Assembly: GCA_964617995.1 (NCBI GenBank)
Contig: CAZTXD010000040.1
Coordinates: 1-25,833, forward strand
DNA: 25,833 nt
Direction of reading: 5' to 3'
Source of the DNA: CAZTXD01 sp964617995
GTDB taxonomy: Bacteria > Actinomycetota > Acidimicrobiia > Spongiisociales > ZC4RG35
The notes beneath the pieces were generated by a model. The model was not told the origin of the DNA. It made no database searches and saw nothing but the letters and a program-made list of their open reading frames with translations. Shown here piece after piece: positions 14,167-21,466 of this stretch. The position numbers and the translations under genes are program-made. Each line of letters starts with the position of its first letter. Positions within the stretch are counted from its first letter, which is position 1.

Positions 14167-14233
14167 ACTATGAAGTCAGGATCTGGCTCCGGTGGGCGAG
14201 ACACCGCCTCGGTGGGCCTACCATTCCTGGCGC

Positions 14234-14800
14234 ATGGATATCTCCCGTATCGAGAAGGCCGTCCGCGAGATCCTCGAGGCGGTGGGGGAAGACCCCGATC
14301 GCGAGGGCCTGGCGGAGACTCCGGCCCGGGTCGCCCGCTACTTCGCCGAGGTCCTGGACGGTGTCAGGGAGGACCCCGCCGACGAGATCGACGCCTTCTT
14401 CGGCGACGAGCACTATCAGGAGATAGTGATGGTGAAGGACATCCCCTTCTACTCGCTGTGCGAACACCACCTCGTCCCGTTCCACGGTAAGGCCCACGTC
14501 GCCTATCTCCCGCGGGGTCGTGTCACAGGTCTGTCCAAACTCGCCCGGTTGGTGGAGGGATACGCTCATCGTCCCCAGATGCAGGAGCGGCTCACCGCCC
14601 AGGTCGCCGACGCCATCTGCGAGCGACTCGACCCTTTGGGGGTGCTGGTGGTGATCGAAGCGGAGCACTTGTGCATGTCGATGCGAGGAGTGAGGAAACC
14701 CGGGGCGGCGACGGTGACGTCGGCGGTGAGGGGGACGATGGCCAAGGACCCGGCCACACGCTCCGAGGCGATGTCGTTGCTGTTCGGCACCAGTGCCTGA
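14234..14800 (+). CDS. folE: GTP cyclohydrolase I
   Basis: A 188-aa enzyme converting GTP to 7,8-dihydroneopterin triphosphate, the first step of folate synthesis. Zinc ligands are C76, H79 (in CEHHLVPFHG) and C147 (in EAEHLCMSMRG). The spacing of 3 and 68 residues equals that of E. coli C110/H113/C181. LVEGYAHRPQMQERLT and the C-terminal MSMRGVRKPGA signature are present. I chose ATG 14234 (MDISRIEKAVREIL) as the usual N terminus; the frame extends back to GTG 14192 without support. The following folP start overlaps its stop by 8 bp. The RHH operon promoter lies just upstream on the other strand. Confidence 0.96.
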   Translation: MDISRIEKAVREILEAVGEDPDREGLAETPARVARYFAEVLDGVREDPADEIDAFFGDEHYQEIVMVKDIPFYSLCEHHLVPFHGKAHVAYLPRGRVTGLSKLARLVEGYAHRPQMQERLTAQVADAICERLDPLGVLVVIEAEHLCMSMRGVRKPGAATVTSAVRGTMAKDPATRSEAMSLLFGTSA

Positions 14801-15644
14801 TGCCGCCTCACCCCGCTGGAGCCTGAGGACACGGTCGCTCGACCTGGACCATCCGCTTCTCATGGGGGTCGTGAACGTGACTCCCGACTCGTTCTCCGAT
14901 GGTGGTCTGCACCCCCGTCCGGGAGCGGCCATCGACCACGGCCTCGCCCTGGCAGAGGCAGGCGCCGACATCGTCGATGTGGGCGGGGAGTCCACTCGAC
15001 CCGGCTCGGAACCTGTGGGCGGAGACGTCGAGAAGTCCCGCGTGCTCCCCGTCGTGGAAGAACTGGCCCGGGCGGGTCTGGTGGTCTCGGTCGATACCAC
15101 CAAGGTCGAGGTGGCGGAAGGCGCCCTGGAGGCGGGCGCCGAGATCGTGAACGACGTGAGCGGGGGCGCCGACCCCGAGATGCTGGACCTGGTGGGGCAG
15201 ACGGGCGCCGGCCTCGTCCTCATGCACATGCAGGGAACGCCCCGGACCATGCAGGACGATCCCCGCTACGACGATGTCGTCGCCGAGATCCGTGACTTCC
15301 TCCTGAGTCGGGCGGCTCTGGCCGGTGACCGCGGAGTCGGGAGATCCAGGATCGTGCTCGATCCGGGGATCGGCTTCGGCAAGACCCTCCAGCACAACCT
15401 CGAGCTGCTGCGTCGCCTCCCCGAACTCGTCGTTACGGGATATCCCATAATGGTGGGGTCGTCACGCAAGGCGTTCCTGGGGAAGATCACAGGGATCGAG
15501 GACCCTGCCGGCCGTGACGTGCCCACCGCCGCTACCACCGCCCTGGCTGTGGCCGCCGGGGTGGCGGTGGTGCGGGTACACGACGTGCGCTCATCCCGCC
15601 TGGCGGCGGAGGTGGCGTGGGCGATCTCCCGCTTGCAGACTTGA
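14793..15644 (+). CDS. folP: Dihydropteroate synthase
   Basis: A 283-aa TIM-barrel enzyme joining hydroxymethyl-dihydropterin diphosphate and p-aminobenzoate. Signatures in order: MGVVNVTPDSFSDGG (about 24-38), DVGGESTRPGSEPV, NDVSGG, LMHMQGTPRTMQ, LDPGIGFGKTLQHNLELL, and GSSRKAFLG, ending with RVHDV. All loops needed for pterin and PABA binding appear intact. GTG 14793 is the only start that leaves the N-terminal strand complete; it overlaps folE by 8 bp. It is the second gene of the folate operon. Confidence 0.95.
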   Translation: MPDAASPRWSLRTRSLDLDHPLLMGVVNVTPDSFSDGGLHPRPGAAIDHGLALAEAGADIVDVGGESTRPGSEPVGGDVEKSRVLPVVEELARAGLVVSVDTTKVEVAEGALEAGAEIVNDVSGGADPEMLDLVGQTGAGLVLMHMQGTPRTMQDDPRYDDVVAEIRDFLLSRAALAGDRGVGRSRIVLDPGIGFGKTLQHNLELLRRLPELVVTGYPIMVGSSRKAFLGKITGIEDPAGRDVPTAATTALAVAAGVAVVRVHDVRSSRLAAEVAWAISRLQT

Positions 15645-15667
15645 CGGACTGGGTAAGGTTCGAGCAA

Positions 15668-16156
15668 ATGGCAAGGATGATGACGGGGCTGAAGCCTCGG
15701 GGATTCACCTGGGTGATCGCCGATCGGCTGGCGGTATCCGAGCGGATCGGAGGAATCGGTTTCCAGCATCGGCGGGTCCGTCGCGAGGAAGAGATCGCCT
15801 GGCTCGTCGATGAGGCTCACATAACGGCCGTCGTGTCGTTGCTACCCGGCAATCAGAACGTCTCCGCCTACGGAGAGGCCGGGCTCGTCCCCCACTCGGT
15901 CCCCGTCCACGGGGAGATCACCACAGAGGACTGCGACGCGGTGTATGTCGCCCTCGACGAGGCTCTGGGCGAACCCCAGGCGCGGGTCCTGGTCCATCGG
16001 GAGGTCATCGACGATGGTCTCGGCGGTCTCCTGGGCGGATACCTGGTCCACGCCGGCCTCGTGTCGGACCCGGTCCTGGCGGTGGCAGTGATCCAGGAGA
16101 TCCTGGGGCGGCCGCTGGGGCCGGGAGGACGGTCACTGGTCTCTCCGCCCCGGTGA
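15668..16156 (+). CDS. Dual-specificity-phosphatase-like protein lacking the catalytic Cys and Arg
   Basis: A 162-aa protein inside the folate operon. The order of elements follows small dual-specificity phosphatases: an N-terminal WVIADRLAVSERIGG, HITAVVSLLP (51-60), a VPVHGE segment where these enzymes usually have the general-acid Asp, and ARVLVHREVIDDGLGGLLGGYL (106-126), which aligns with the P-loop HCxxxxxR. At the Cys position there is R111 and at the Arg position G117, so it cannot use the standard mechanism. Start ATG 15668 is 23 bp after folP, with AAGG upstream; GTG 15617 is the alternative. It overlaps folB by four bases (GTGA). It may be a non-catalytic binding protein; the fold assignment is by motif shape only. 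Confidence 0.6.
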   Translation: MARMMTGLKPRGFTWVIADRLAVSERIGGIGFQHRRVRREEEIAWLVDEAHITAVVSLLPGNQNVSAYGEAGLVPHSVPVHGEITTEDCDAVYVALDEALGEPQARVLVHREVIDDGLGGLLGGYLVHAGLVSDPVLAVAVIQEILGRPLGPGGRSLVSPPR

Positions 16157-16509
16157 ACGATCGGATCACCGTCTCGGGCGTCGAGGTGTTCGCCCGCCAC
16201 GGAGTCCTCGAGTCCGAGGCGGAGGGCCAGCCCTTCGTGGTCGACGTAGGGCTCGAACTCGACCTGTCGGCTGCGGGCAAATCGGACGATATCGGCGACA
16301 CGGTCGACTACGGCGACCTGGCATCGCGGATCCATCGGACCGTGGCCGACGAGAGATGGAACCTGATCGAAAGGGTGGCCGAGAGAGTGGCCGAGGTGGT
16401 CCTCGACGACCACCGTGTGATGGCGGTCGAGGTGACCGTGCACAAGCCGCGAGCGCCGATGCCGGTCGCCTTCGACGACGTGACCGTCACCATCCGCCGT
16501 TCGCGATGA
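16153..16509 (+). CDS. folB: Dihydroneopterin aldolase
   Basis: A 118-aa enzyme that cleaves 7,8-dihydroneopterin to hydroxymethyl-dihydropterin and glycolaldehyde. The N-terminal strand ITVSGVEVFARHGVLESE carries the pterin-binding Glu of the VLExE type. The middle TVDYGDLA and LIERVAERVAE helices are conserved, and the catalytic Lys lies in VTVHKPRAPM. Length and order match FolB. The start GTG 16153 overlaps the preceding stop codon, and its own stop overlaps the folK start (ATGA), so three genes in a row are translationally coupled. Confidence 0.94.
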   Translation: MNDRITVSGVEVFARHGVLESEAEGQPFVVDVGLELDLSAAGKSDDIGDTVDYGDLASRIHRTVADERWNLIERVAERVAEVVLDDHRVMAVEVTVHKPRAPMPVAFDDVTVTIRRSR

Positions 16510-17477
16510 GGCACCGGGCCGCGGTGGCGTTGGGTTCCAACCTCGGCGATCGCCTCTCACGCCTCCGTTCGGCGATGGAAGCCGTCTCCGGGTTGGGGGA
16601 GGTGGTGGGCATCTCCTCGCTGTACGAAACCGCCCCTCTCGGTGGGCCCGAACAGGACCCCTACCTCAACAGTGTCGTGGTGATCGGGACCGACCTCGAC
16701 GCCGGCGCTTTGCTCGACGCCCTCCTCTCCATCGAAGAGGCCGCCGGGCGGGTGCGGGCGGAGAGATGGGGCCCCAGGACTCTCGACCTCGATCTGATCA
16801 CGATGGTCACCAACGAAGGGGAGGTCGTCGCCTCCGACGGTGAGCGACTGTCGCTGCCTCATCCTCGGGCGGGCAAGAGGAGGTTCGTGCTCGAGCCGCT
16901 CGCCGAGTTGTGGCCCGACGCCCCGTTGAGAGGCGGCGAAACCGCAGAGTCGGCCCTTCAGCAGGTGAGAGATCAGAAGGTGGAGGTGCTGGGCAGGTCC
17001 TGGACCTCCGGATCGACCATTGTGCCCCGCCTGCTGGTCGCTCTCCAGGCGGTGGTGCTGGTGGCATTCGCCGTGGTTTTCCTCGGCACCGGGGACGTCG
17101 GATCGTCGCCGCTCGGGCTGGCGAGCGGGGTGATGCTGATGGTCGGGGGTGGGCTGCTGGCCGTGGCGGGCGCCAGAACACTGGGTCCCTCCCTCTCGCC
17201 GCTTCCCGAGCCGCGGCCCGGCTCGTCGTTGGTGGTGTCGGGCCCCTACCGTTTCGTTCGGCATCCGATCTACACCGGAGTGATCCTCCTCGTCGCCGGA
17301 GTCGCCGTGGCTGCCGGATCAGGATGGGTGTGGCTGGGGGCCGGTCTGGTGGGAGTCTTCTTCTGGGCCAAGGCCGTCTACGAGGAGTCCCGCTGTCGCA
17401 TCGCCGTCGCCGGATATCCCGACTATCAGCGCTCCGTACGGGGGCGTCTGTTTCCAGTGCCATTCGGCCCTGTCTGA
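16506..17477 (+). CDS. folK: HPPK (FolK) fused to a membrane ICMT-like methyltransferase domain
   Basis: A 323-aa protein in one open frame. Residues 1-165 are hydroxymethyl-dihydropterin pyrophosphokinase: ALGSNLGDR, SLYETAPLGG, DPYLNSVV, RWGPRTLDLDLI and LPHPRAGKRRFVLEPLAEL. Residues about 170-323 are unrelated to folate: hydrophobic helices at about 173-195, 205-228 and 258-288, with GPYRFVRHPIYTG (246-258) and a C-terminal YPDYQRSVRGRLFP. This is the signature of the isoprenylcysteine carboxyl methyltransferase / phospholipid methyltransferase superfamily. An internal GTG at 17022 could start a separate protein, but no ribosome-binding site precedes it. If fused, HPPK would be membrane-tethered. 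HPPK is certain; the methyl acceptor of the second domain is unknown. Confidence 0.88.
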   Translation: MRHRAAVALGSNLGDRLSRLRSAMEAVSGLGEVVGISSLYETAPLGGPEQDPYLNSVVVIGTDLDAGALLDALLSIEEAAGRVRAERWGPRTLDLDLITMVTNEGEVVASDGERLSLPHPRAGKRRFVLEPLAELWPDAPLRGGETAESALQQVRDQKVEVLGRSWTSGSTIVPRLLVALQAVVLVAFAVVFLGTGDVGSSPLGLASGVMLMVGGGLLAVAGARTLGPSLSPLPEPRPGSSLVVSGPYRFVRHPIYTGVILLVAGVAVAAGSGWVWLGAGLVGVFFWAKAVYEESRCRIAVAGYPDYQRSVRGRLFPVPFGPV

Positions 17478-17498
17478 AATCTGCAGGCGTGCTACGTT
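17470..17498 (+). promoter_or_regulatory. Candidate extended -10 promoter before the 17574 gene
   Basis: TGCTACGTT at 17490-17498 matches an extended -10 (TGN followed by TACGTT). A poor -35 (CTGTCT, 17470-17475) lies 17 bp upstream and overlaps the folK stop region. The resulting leader of about 70 nt ends with AGGAGGAGAG before ATG 17574. Confidence 0.35.
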
Positions 17499-17573
17499 GT
17501 GAGCGATGGCGCCTCGTGCTCCTCCGCTCAGCGGGACCGACACATCGGACCCGACCAGATAGGAGGAGAGACC

Positions 17574-17906
17574 ATGGCACGACGGGCACGAGAGCATCGC
17601 AAGGAGATCCCCGGATACGACGAGTCCCGGCCCCCGCGCGACGAACGCAAGCGACAGCATCGTCAGGTGCGTCACGCGGCCAACCAGCTCCTGTCGATGG
17701 TCGACGATCCCGACGAGCTCACTCTTCCCGACGTCAGGCGGCATCGCCATGACGATTCTCATGAGGCCCCCGACGAGCCGGAGAAGCGCCGCTTCCGCGT
17801 GTGGAAGACCAAGTTCTGGAAACGACGGGACAGCTATCAGGACATGAAGGCCCGCCTCGATTCCAACTGGCCGGTGATCACCAGCTACGAGCTGGACGAG
17901 TACTGA
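17574..17906 (+). CDS. Small highly charged protein of unknown function
   Basis: A 110-aa protein with a strong ribosome-binding site (AGGAGGAGAG) before ATG 17574; an upstream in-frame start at 17499 lacks one. The first 45 residues are rich in Arg, His and Lys (ERKRQHRQVRHAANQLL). The middle is acidic and basic in alternation. The C-terminal half has aromatic-basic KRRFRVWKTKFWKRR, then ending in SYELDEY. It has no signal or membrane helix and looks like a nucleic-acid or ribosome-associated protein, but that is a composition argument only. I recognise no family. Confidence 0.7.
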   Translation: MARRAREHRKEIPGYDESRPPRDERKRQHRQVRHAANQLLSMVDDPDELTLPDVRRHRHDDSHEAPDEPEKRRFRVWKTKFWKRRDSYQDMKARLDSNWPVITSYELDEY

Positions 17907-17908
17907 GC

Positions 17909-17943
17909 GTTCTCAGTTTTCAGTTCTCGGTTCTCAGTGAGTA
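17909..17943 (+). repeat. Heptameric tandem repeat block, copy 3
   Basis: Beginning 2 nt after the stop codon at 17906, the units GTTCTCA, GTTTTCA, GTTCTCG, GTTCTCA and GTGAGTA follow in exact 7-bp register. They share the family consensus with the blocks at 7306, 7461 and 20455. Confidence 0.75.
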
Positions 17944-18045
17944 ACCGGGAGCAACAGGTCATCGTGTCGACGCTCGGGGCGGTGGAGTGTCCCCTTTCGG
18001 TGCGTAGGGAGAGGCAGCCGGCGGACGGTTACTAGCCTCCCGTCG

Positions 18046-18819
18046 ATGGAGCTAGTGATCGTGGGAATGGGTCGAGCGGGAGGGTCGATAGCCATCGCCG
18101 CCCGGGCGGCGGGTCATCGGCTGGTGGGGACAATGTCACGATCCCCCCATCGGGGTCCCGGGCCGCACCTGACCTGGGATGACCCTCTCCCGGCGTGCGA
18201 TCTGGCGGTTCTAGCGGTCAGCGATTCGGCCATCGCCGAGGTGGCGGAACGACTGGCTCCCGTCTGGAGGCCGCAGACACCGGCGGTGCACCTGTCCGGA
18301 TTCGCCTCGGCTTCCGAGCTCTCCCCCCTCGCCGCTACCGGGGCGCTGGTGGGATCGTTCCACCCCCTCCAGACCCTGCCCGACCCGGAGAGGGGAGCAG
18401 AAGCCCTCGCCGGTTCGTTCGTGGCGGTCACCGCCGGTCCCGATCTGACCGCCACCCTCGAGGAGCTGGCCTCCAGCCTGGAGATGCGTCCGTTCGCCCT
18501 GTCCGACGAGGCCAAGCCCCTCTACCATGCAGCCGCTGCCGCCGCCGCCAACTACGTCGTGGAGGCGCTGGCCGTCTCCTCCGACCTCCTCGTCGCAGCC
18601 GGGGTCGACTGGAGGGTGGTCGAACCACTCACCCGCCGGGTGGTGGAGAACGTGTTCACGATCGGACCCGAAGCCGCCCTCACCGGCCCCATCGCCCGCG
18701 GTGACCTCGGGACGGTCGCCGGCCAGCAGAGAGCCGCCGACGGTGTCTCCGGGAGCCTCGGCCACCAGTTCCGGTTGCTCGCTCGGGCCACCGCCGAAAG
18801 GGTGGGGGTCGAGCTGTGA
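18046..18819 (+). CDS. Rossmann-fold DUF2520 protein, ketopantoate-reductase-like
   Basis: A 257-aa protein. The N-terminal NAD(P)-binding fold has VIVGMGRAGGSIA (residues 4-16), then AVLAVSDSAIAEVA and HLSGFAS. The GSFHPLQTLPDP segment and a helical C-terminal DUF2520 domain (DEAKPLYHAAAAAAANY) follow. Mycobacterium has a counterpart (Rv3603c) in the same place before panC. Position upstream of panC and coaX suggests the ketopantoate reduction step, but DUF2520 proteins are not proven PanE. It begins at ATG 18046, 139 bp after the previous gene, and its stop overlaps the panC start (GTGA). Confidence 0.85.
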   Translation: MELVIVGMGRAGGSIAIAARAAGHRLVGTMSRSPHRGPGPHLTWDDPLPACDLAVLAVSDSAIAEVAERLAPVWRPQTPAVHLSGFASASELSPLAATGALVGSFHPLQTLPDPERGAEALAGSFVAVTAGPDLTATLEELASSLEMRPFALSDEAKPLYHAAAAAAANYVVEALAVSSDLLVAAGVDWRVVEPLTRRVVENVFTIGPEAALTGPIARGDLGTVAGQQRAADGVSGSLGHQFRLLARATAERVGVEL

Positions 18820-19694
18820 AGGTGGTGACCACTCCCGCGGAGGTTCGGGCGGCGGGAGACGGGCTCCGCGGGTTGGTTCCCACGATGGGGTTCCTCCACG
18901 AAGGTCATCTGTCACTGCTGCAGGCAGCCCGGGAGGACTGCGACGTGGTCGTCATGTCGCTGTTCGTCAACCCGCTCCAGTTCGACCGTGCCGAAGACCT
19001 CGATCGCTATCCCCGCGACTTCGAACGGGACGCCGCTCTGGCCGAGGACGCCGGGGTCGATCTGCTCTACGCCCCGCCCTTCGAAGTGATGTACCCGGAT
19101 GAGCCGCTCACGAAGCTCACGGTCGCCGACGTGACGCGACACATGGAGGGCGAGCATCGGCCCGGACACTTCGAGGGGGTGGCGATCGTCGTGGCGAAGC
19201 TCCTGGCCTCCATCCAGCCAGACCGCTCGTACTTCGGTCGCAAGGACCACCAGCAGCTCATCATGGTCAGGAGGATGGCGGCCGACCTGTCGTTCCCGGG
19301 CGAGATCGTCGGATGCCCGATCGTTCGCGACCCCGACGGGCTCGCCCTGTCGAGCCGGAACGTCTTCCTCGCCGATCGCCGGCGTGCCATCACCATGTGC
19401 CGGGGCCTGGAGGCGGCGGCTCGGGCGGTGGAAGTGGGGTCGACGACGGCATCCCATCTCCGGGCGCTCGTCGAAGAGGAGCTGGACCTGGACCGGGTCG
19501 ACTATGTGGAGTCGGTCTCTCAGACCACGGCGCTGCCCATCGAATCGCTCGACCGCCCGGCCTTCCTGGCGGTGGCAGGACACGTAGGCGACGTCCGTCT
19601 GATCGACAACCTCCCGATAGACCTTGTGGGTGAGATGTTCGTCCCCGACCGGGGAGTGCGTCTCGACGCGCCTTCCAGCCTGGCATCGCCGTGA
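18816..19694 (+). CDS. panC: Pantothenate synthetase
   Basis: A 292-aa ATP-dependent ligase condensing pantoate and beta-alanine. The nucleotide site PTMGFLHEGH is at residues 22-31. MSLFVNPLQF, DLDRYPRDFERD, HFEGVAIVVAKL, FGRKDHQQL and LALSSRN follow in the family order. In the KD motif, Arg precedes Lys where many PanC have Glu or Gln, a tolerated position. Start GTG 18816 overlaps the upstream stop codon, and its stop overlaps coaX. No panD (aspartate decarboxylase) follows, unlike in Mycobacterium. Confidence 0.96.
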   Translation: MKVVTTPAEVRAAGDGLRGLVPTMGFLHEGHLSLLQAAREDCDVVVMSLFVNPLQFDRAEDLDRYPRDFERDAALAEDAGVDLLYAPPFEVMYPDEPLTKLTVADVTRHMEGEHRPGHFEGVAIVVAKLLASIQPDRSYFGRKDHQQLIMVRRMAADLSFPGEIVGCPIVRDPDGLALSSRNVFLADRRRAITMCRGLEAAARAVEVGSTTASHLRALVEEELDLDRVDYVESVSQTTALPIESLDRPAFLAVAGHVGDVRLIDNLPIDLVGEMFVPDRGVRLDAPSSLASP

Positions 19695-20452
19695 GGCTCC
19701 TGCTCGTCGACGTGGGCAACACCCAGATGGTGATCGGTGTCGACGGCGGCGACCACATGCAGACGTGGCGGGTGTCGACCATCGCCGCCCGCACCTCCGA
19801 CGAGTATCGTCTCCTGTTGGTGTCCCTGCTGGGTGACAGCCTGGACGGGTTCGACGGAGCAGCCCTGTCGTCCGTCGTGCCTCCGGCGACCATCGCCTTG
19901 CACGAGGCACTGGTCTCCGTCGCCGGTGTGGAGCCGGTGGTGGTGGGACCCGGCACCAGGACGGGGATGTCGCTTCGGGTCGACAATCCCCGGGAGGTGG
20001 GCGCCGACCGGATCGCCAACGCCCTCGGGGCGGTGGCCCGGTTCGGTGCCCCGGTGATCACCGTCGACTTCGGGACGGCCACCACCGTCGACCTGGTGGG
20101 CGCCGAAGGCGAGTATCGCGGAGGGGCCATCGCCCCGGGGATCACGGTGGCGGCCGATGCGCTCGTTCGGTCCACCGCCGCACTCCGTCGAGTCGATGTG
20201 GTTGCCCCCGCCCGAGCCGTCGGGCGGAGCACCGTGGAGGCCATCCAGTCGGGCCTGGTGTTCGGTTACGCCGGGCTCGTCGACGGGCTCATCACCAGGA
20301 TGCTCGTGGGGCAACCCTCCAATGACATCCCGATCGTCGCCACCGGGGGCCTGGCCGCAGTGGTGATACCGCATTGCTCGCACGAGATCGCTCTCGACCA
20401 GGACCTGACGTTGCGGGGCCTGAGGGTGGCATGGCAGCGAAACCGGCCCTGA
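19691..20452 (+). CDS. coaX: Type III pantothenate kinase
   Basis: A 253-aa ASKHA-fold kinase phosphorylating pantothenate, the first step from vitamin to CoA. Signatures: DVGNTQMVIG (7-16), DNPREVGADRIANALGA, VDFGTATTVD, GGAIAPGI, and VATGGLAAVV near the end. Type III enzymes usually need a monovalent cation and resist feedback by CoA. The start GTG 19691 overlaps the panC stop codon (GTGA), so the reductase-like gene, panC and coaX form one translationally linked unit. A heptamer repeat follows the stop. Confidence 0.94.
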   Translation: MRLLLVDVGNTQMVIGVDGGDHMQTWRVSTIAARTSDEYRLLLVSLLGDSLDGFDGAALSSVVPPATIALHEALVSVAGVEPVVVGPGTRTGMSLRVDNPREVGADRIANALGAVARFGAPVITVDFGTATTVDLVGAEGEYRGGAIAPGITVAADALVRSTAALRRVDVVAPARAVGRSTVEAIQSGLVFGYAGLVDGLITRMLVGQPSNDIPIVATGGLAAVVIPHCSHEIALDQDLTLRGLRVAWQRNRP

Positions 20453-20454
20453 GA

Positions 20455-20489
20455 CTCCTCAGTTCCCGGTTTTCAGTTCTCCGTCCACG
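20455..20489 (+). repeat. Heptameric tandem repeat block, copy 4
   Basis: Starting 2 nt after the coaX stop codon, the units CTCCTCA, GTTCCCG, GTTTTCA, GTTCTCC and GTCCACG run in 7-bp register. The central units match the consensus of the block at 17909-17943 most closely. Confidence 0.65.
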
Positions 20490-20554
20490 ATTGGTCTTCC
20501 GGTCGTGGGGTCCTCAACGGGGTCGACGGTGGGGGCCGATAGACTCACCCGCCC

Positions 20555-21466
20555 ATGCACTCACTCATCGCCCATGCCCTCCGCGGTTTCGCCATGGGTG
20601 CGGCCGATCTCGTGCCCGGCGTCTCCGGAGGCACGGTCGCTCTCGTGCTGGGGATCTACCGTCGTCTGATAGCAGCCATCCGGACCGGAGCCGGCGCCCT
20701 GGCTGCTCTCGTCCGCTTGGACGGCAGAGGGTTCATCGATCGCCTGCGGCGGGTCGAGTGGCAATTCTTCCTCCCGCTCCTGGTCGGCATCCTGGCGGCA
20801 GTCGTCAGCCTCTCCCATCTCATCGAGAGCCTGCTCGAAGGTCATCCTGTTCGTATGGCGGGCCTCTTCTTCGGGCTGGTGGCCGGTTCCATCGTGGTGG
20901 CGTGGCGCCTCGTCGGACGGCGTGACCTCCTCCGCCTGGCGATCCTGGCTGTCGTGGCCGTGGCGGCGTTCCTCGTCCTCGGCTTCAGCAGCGGCCCGGT
21001 GGTCGCGCCCACCTGGTGGATGTTCCTGGGAGCGGGCGCTCTCGCCATATGCGCCATGATCCTTCCCGGCATATCCGGCTCGTTCATCCTTCTGATGATC
21101 GGCATGTACGCCTCTGTGCTGGGGGCCGTGACCGGCCGGGATTTCGTCGCTATCGGACTTTTCGCGGTCGGGGCGGTGGTGGGTCTGGCCTCTTTCTCGA
21201 CGTTGTTGCACTCCCTTCTCGACCGCTTCCAGGACGAGGTGATGGCGGGGCTGGTGGGTCTGATGGCCGGCTCGTTGCGGGTCCTATGGCCCTGGCCCGA
21301 AGGCACCGATGGAACCTCCCTCGGTGCCCCTACGGGTGACATCGTCTGGCCGGTCGTGTTGGCTTTGGCGGGTGCCGTCGCCGTGCTGATCGTCACCCGG
21401 CGGGAGGAGGCCATCGCCGAACGCGTCGACGACACTGCCGACGAGGCAGCCGGGCTGAGTCCGTGA
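20555..21466 (+). CDS. DUF368 membrane protein, candidate polyprenyl-phosphate translocase
   Basis: A 303-aa integral membrane protein with about eight hydrophobic helices. Two similar re-entrant motifs stand out: AADLVPGVSGGTVALVLGIY near residue 16 and MILPGISGSFILLMIGMY near 168. This internal symmetry is typical of DUF368. Members (PopT) have been implicated in recycling undecaprenyl phosphate across the membrane for wall synthesis; the assignment here is by family. The stop codon overlaps the lysS start (GTGA). A polyprenyl diphosphate synthase gene lies 1.5 kb downstream on the other strand, consistent with but not proof of a shared lipid-carrier theme. Confidence 0.85.
   Translation: MHSLIAHALRGFAMGAADLVPGVSGGTVALVLGIYRRLIAAIRTGAGALAALVRLDGRGFIDRLRRVEWQFFLPLLVGILAAVVSLSHLIESLLEGHPVRMAGLFFGLVAGSIVVAWRLVGRRDLLRLAILAVVAVAAFLVLGFSSGPVVAPTWWMFLGAGALAICAMILPGISGSFILLMIGMYASVLGAVTGRDFVAIGLFAVGAVVGLASFSTLLHSLLDRFQDEVMAGLVGLMAGSLRVLWPWPEGTDGTSLGAPTGDIVWPVVLALAGAVAVLIVTRREEAIAERVDDTADEAAGLSP

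Noticed and set aside
17022..17477. Separate methyltransferase gene starting at GTG 17022
   Set aside because: No ribosome-binding site precedes it and the frame is continuous with folK, so a fusion is the simpler reading; it is kept as the alternative in the folK entry.
17909..20489. CRISPR array from the short repeats
   Set aside because: Units are 7 bp in direct register with no spacers, and there are no cas genes.
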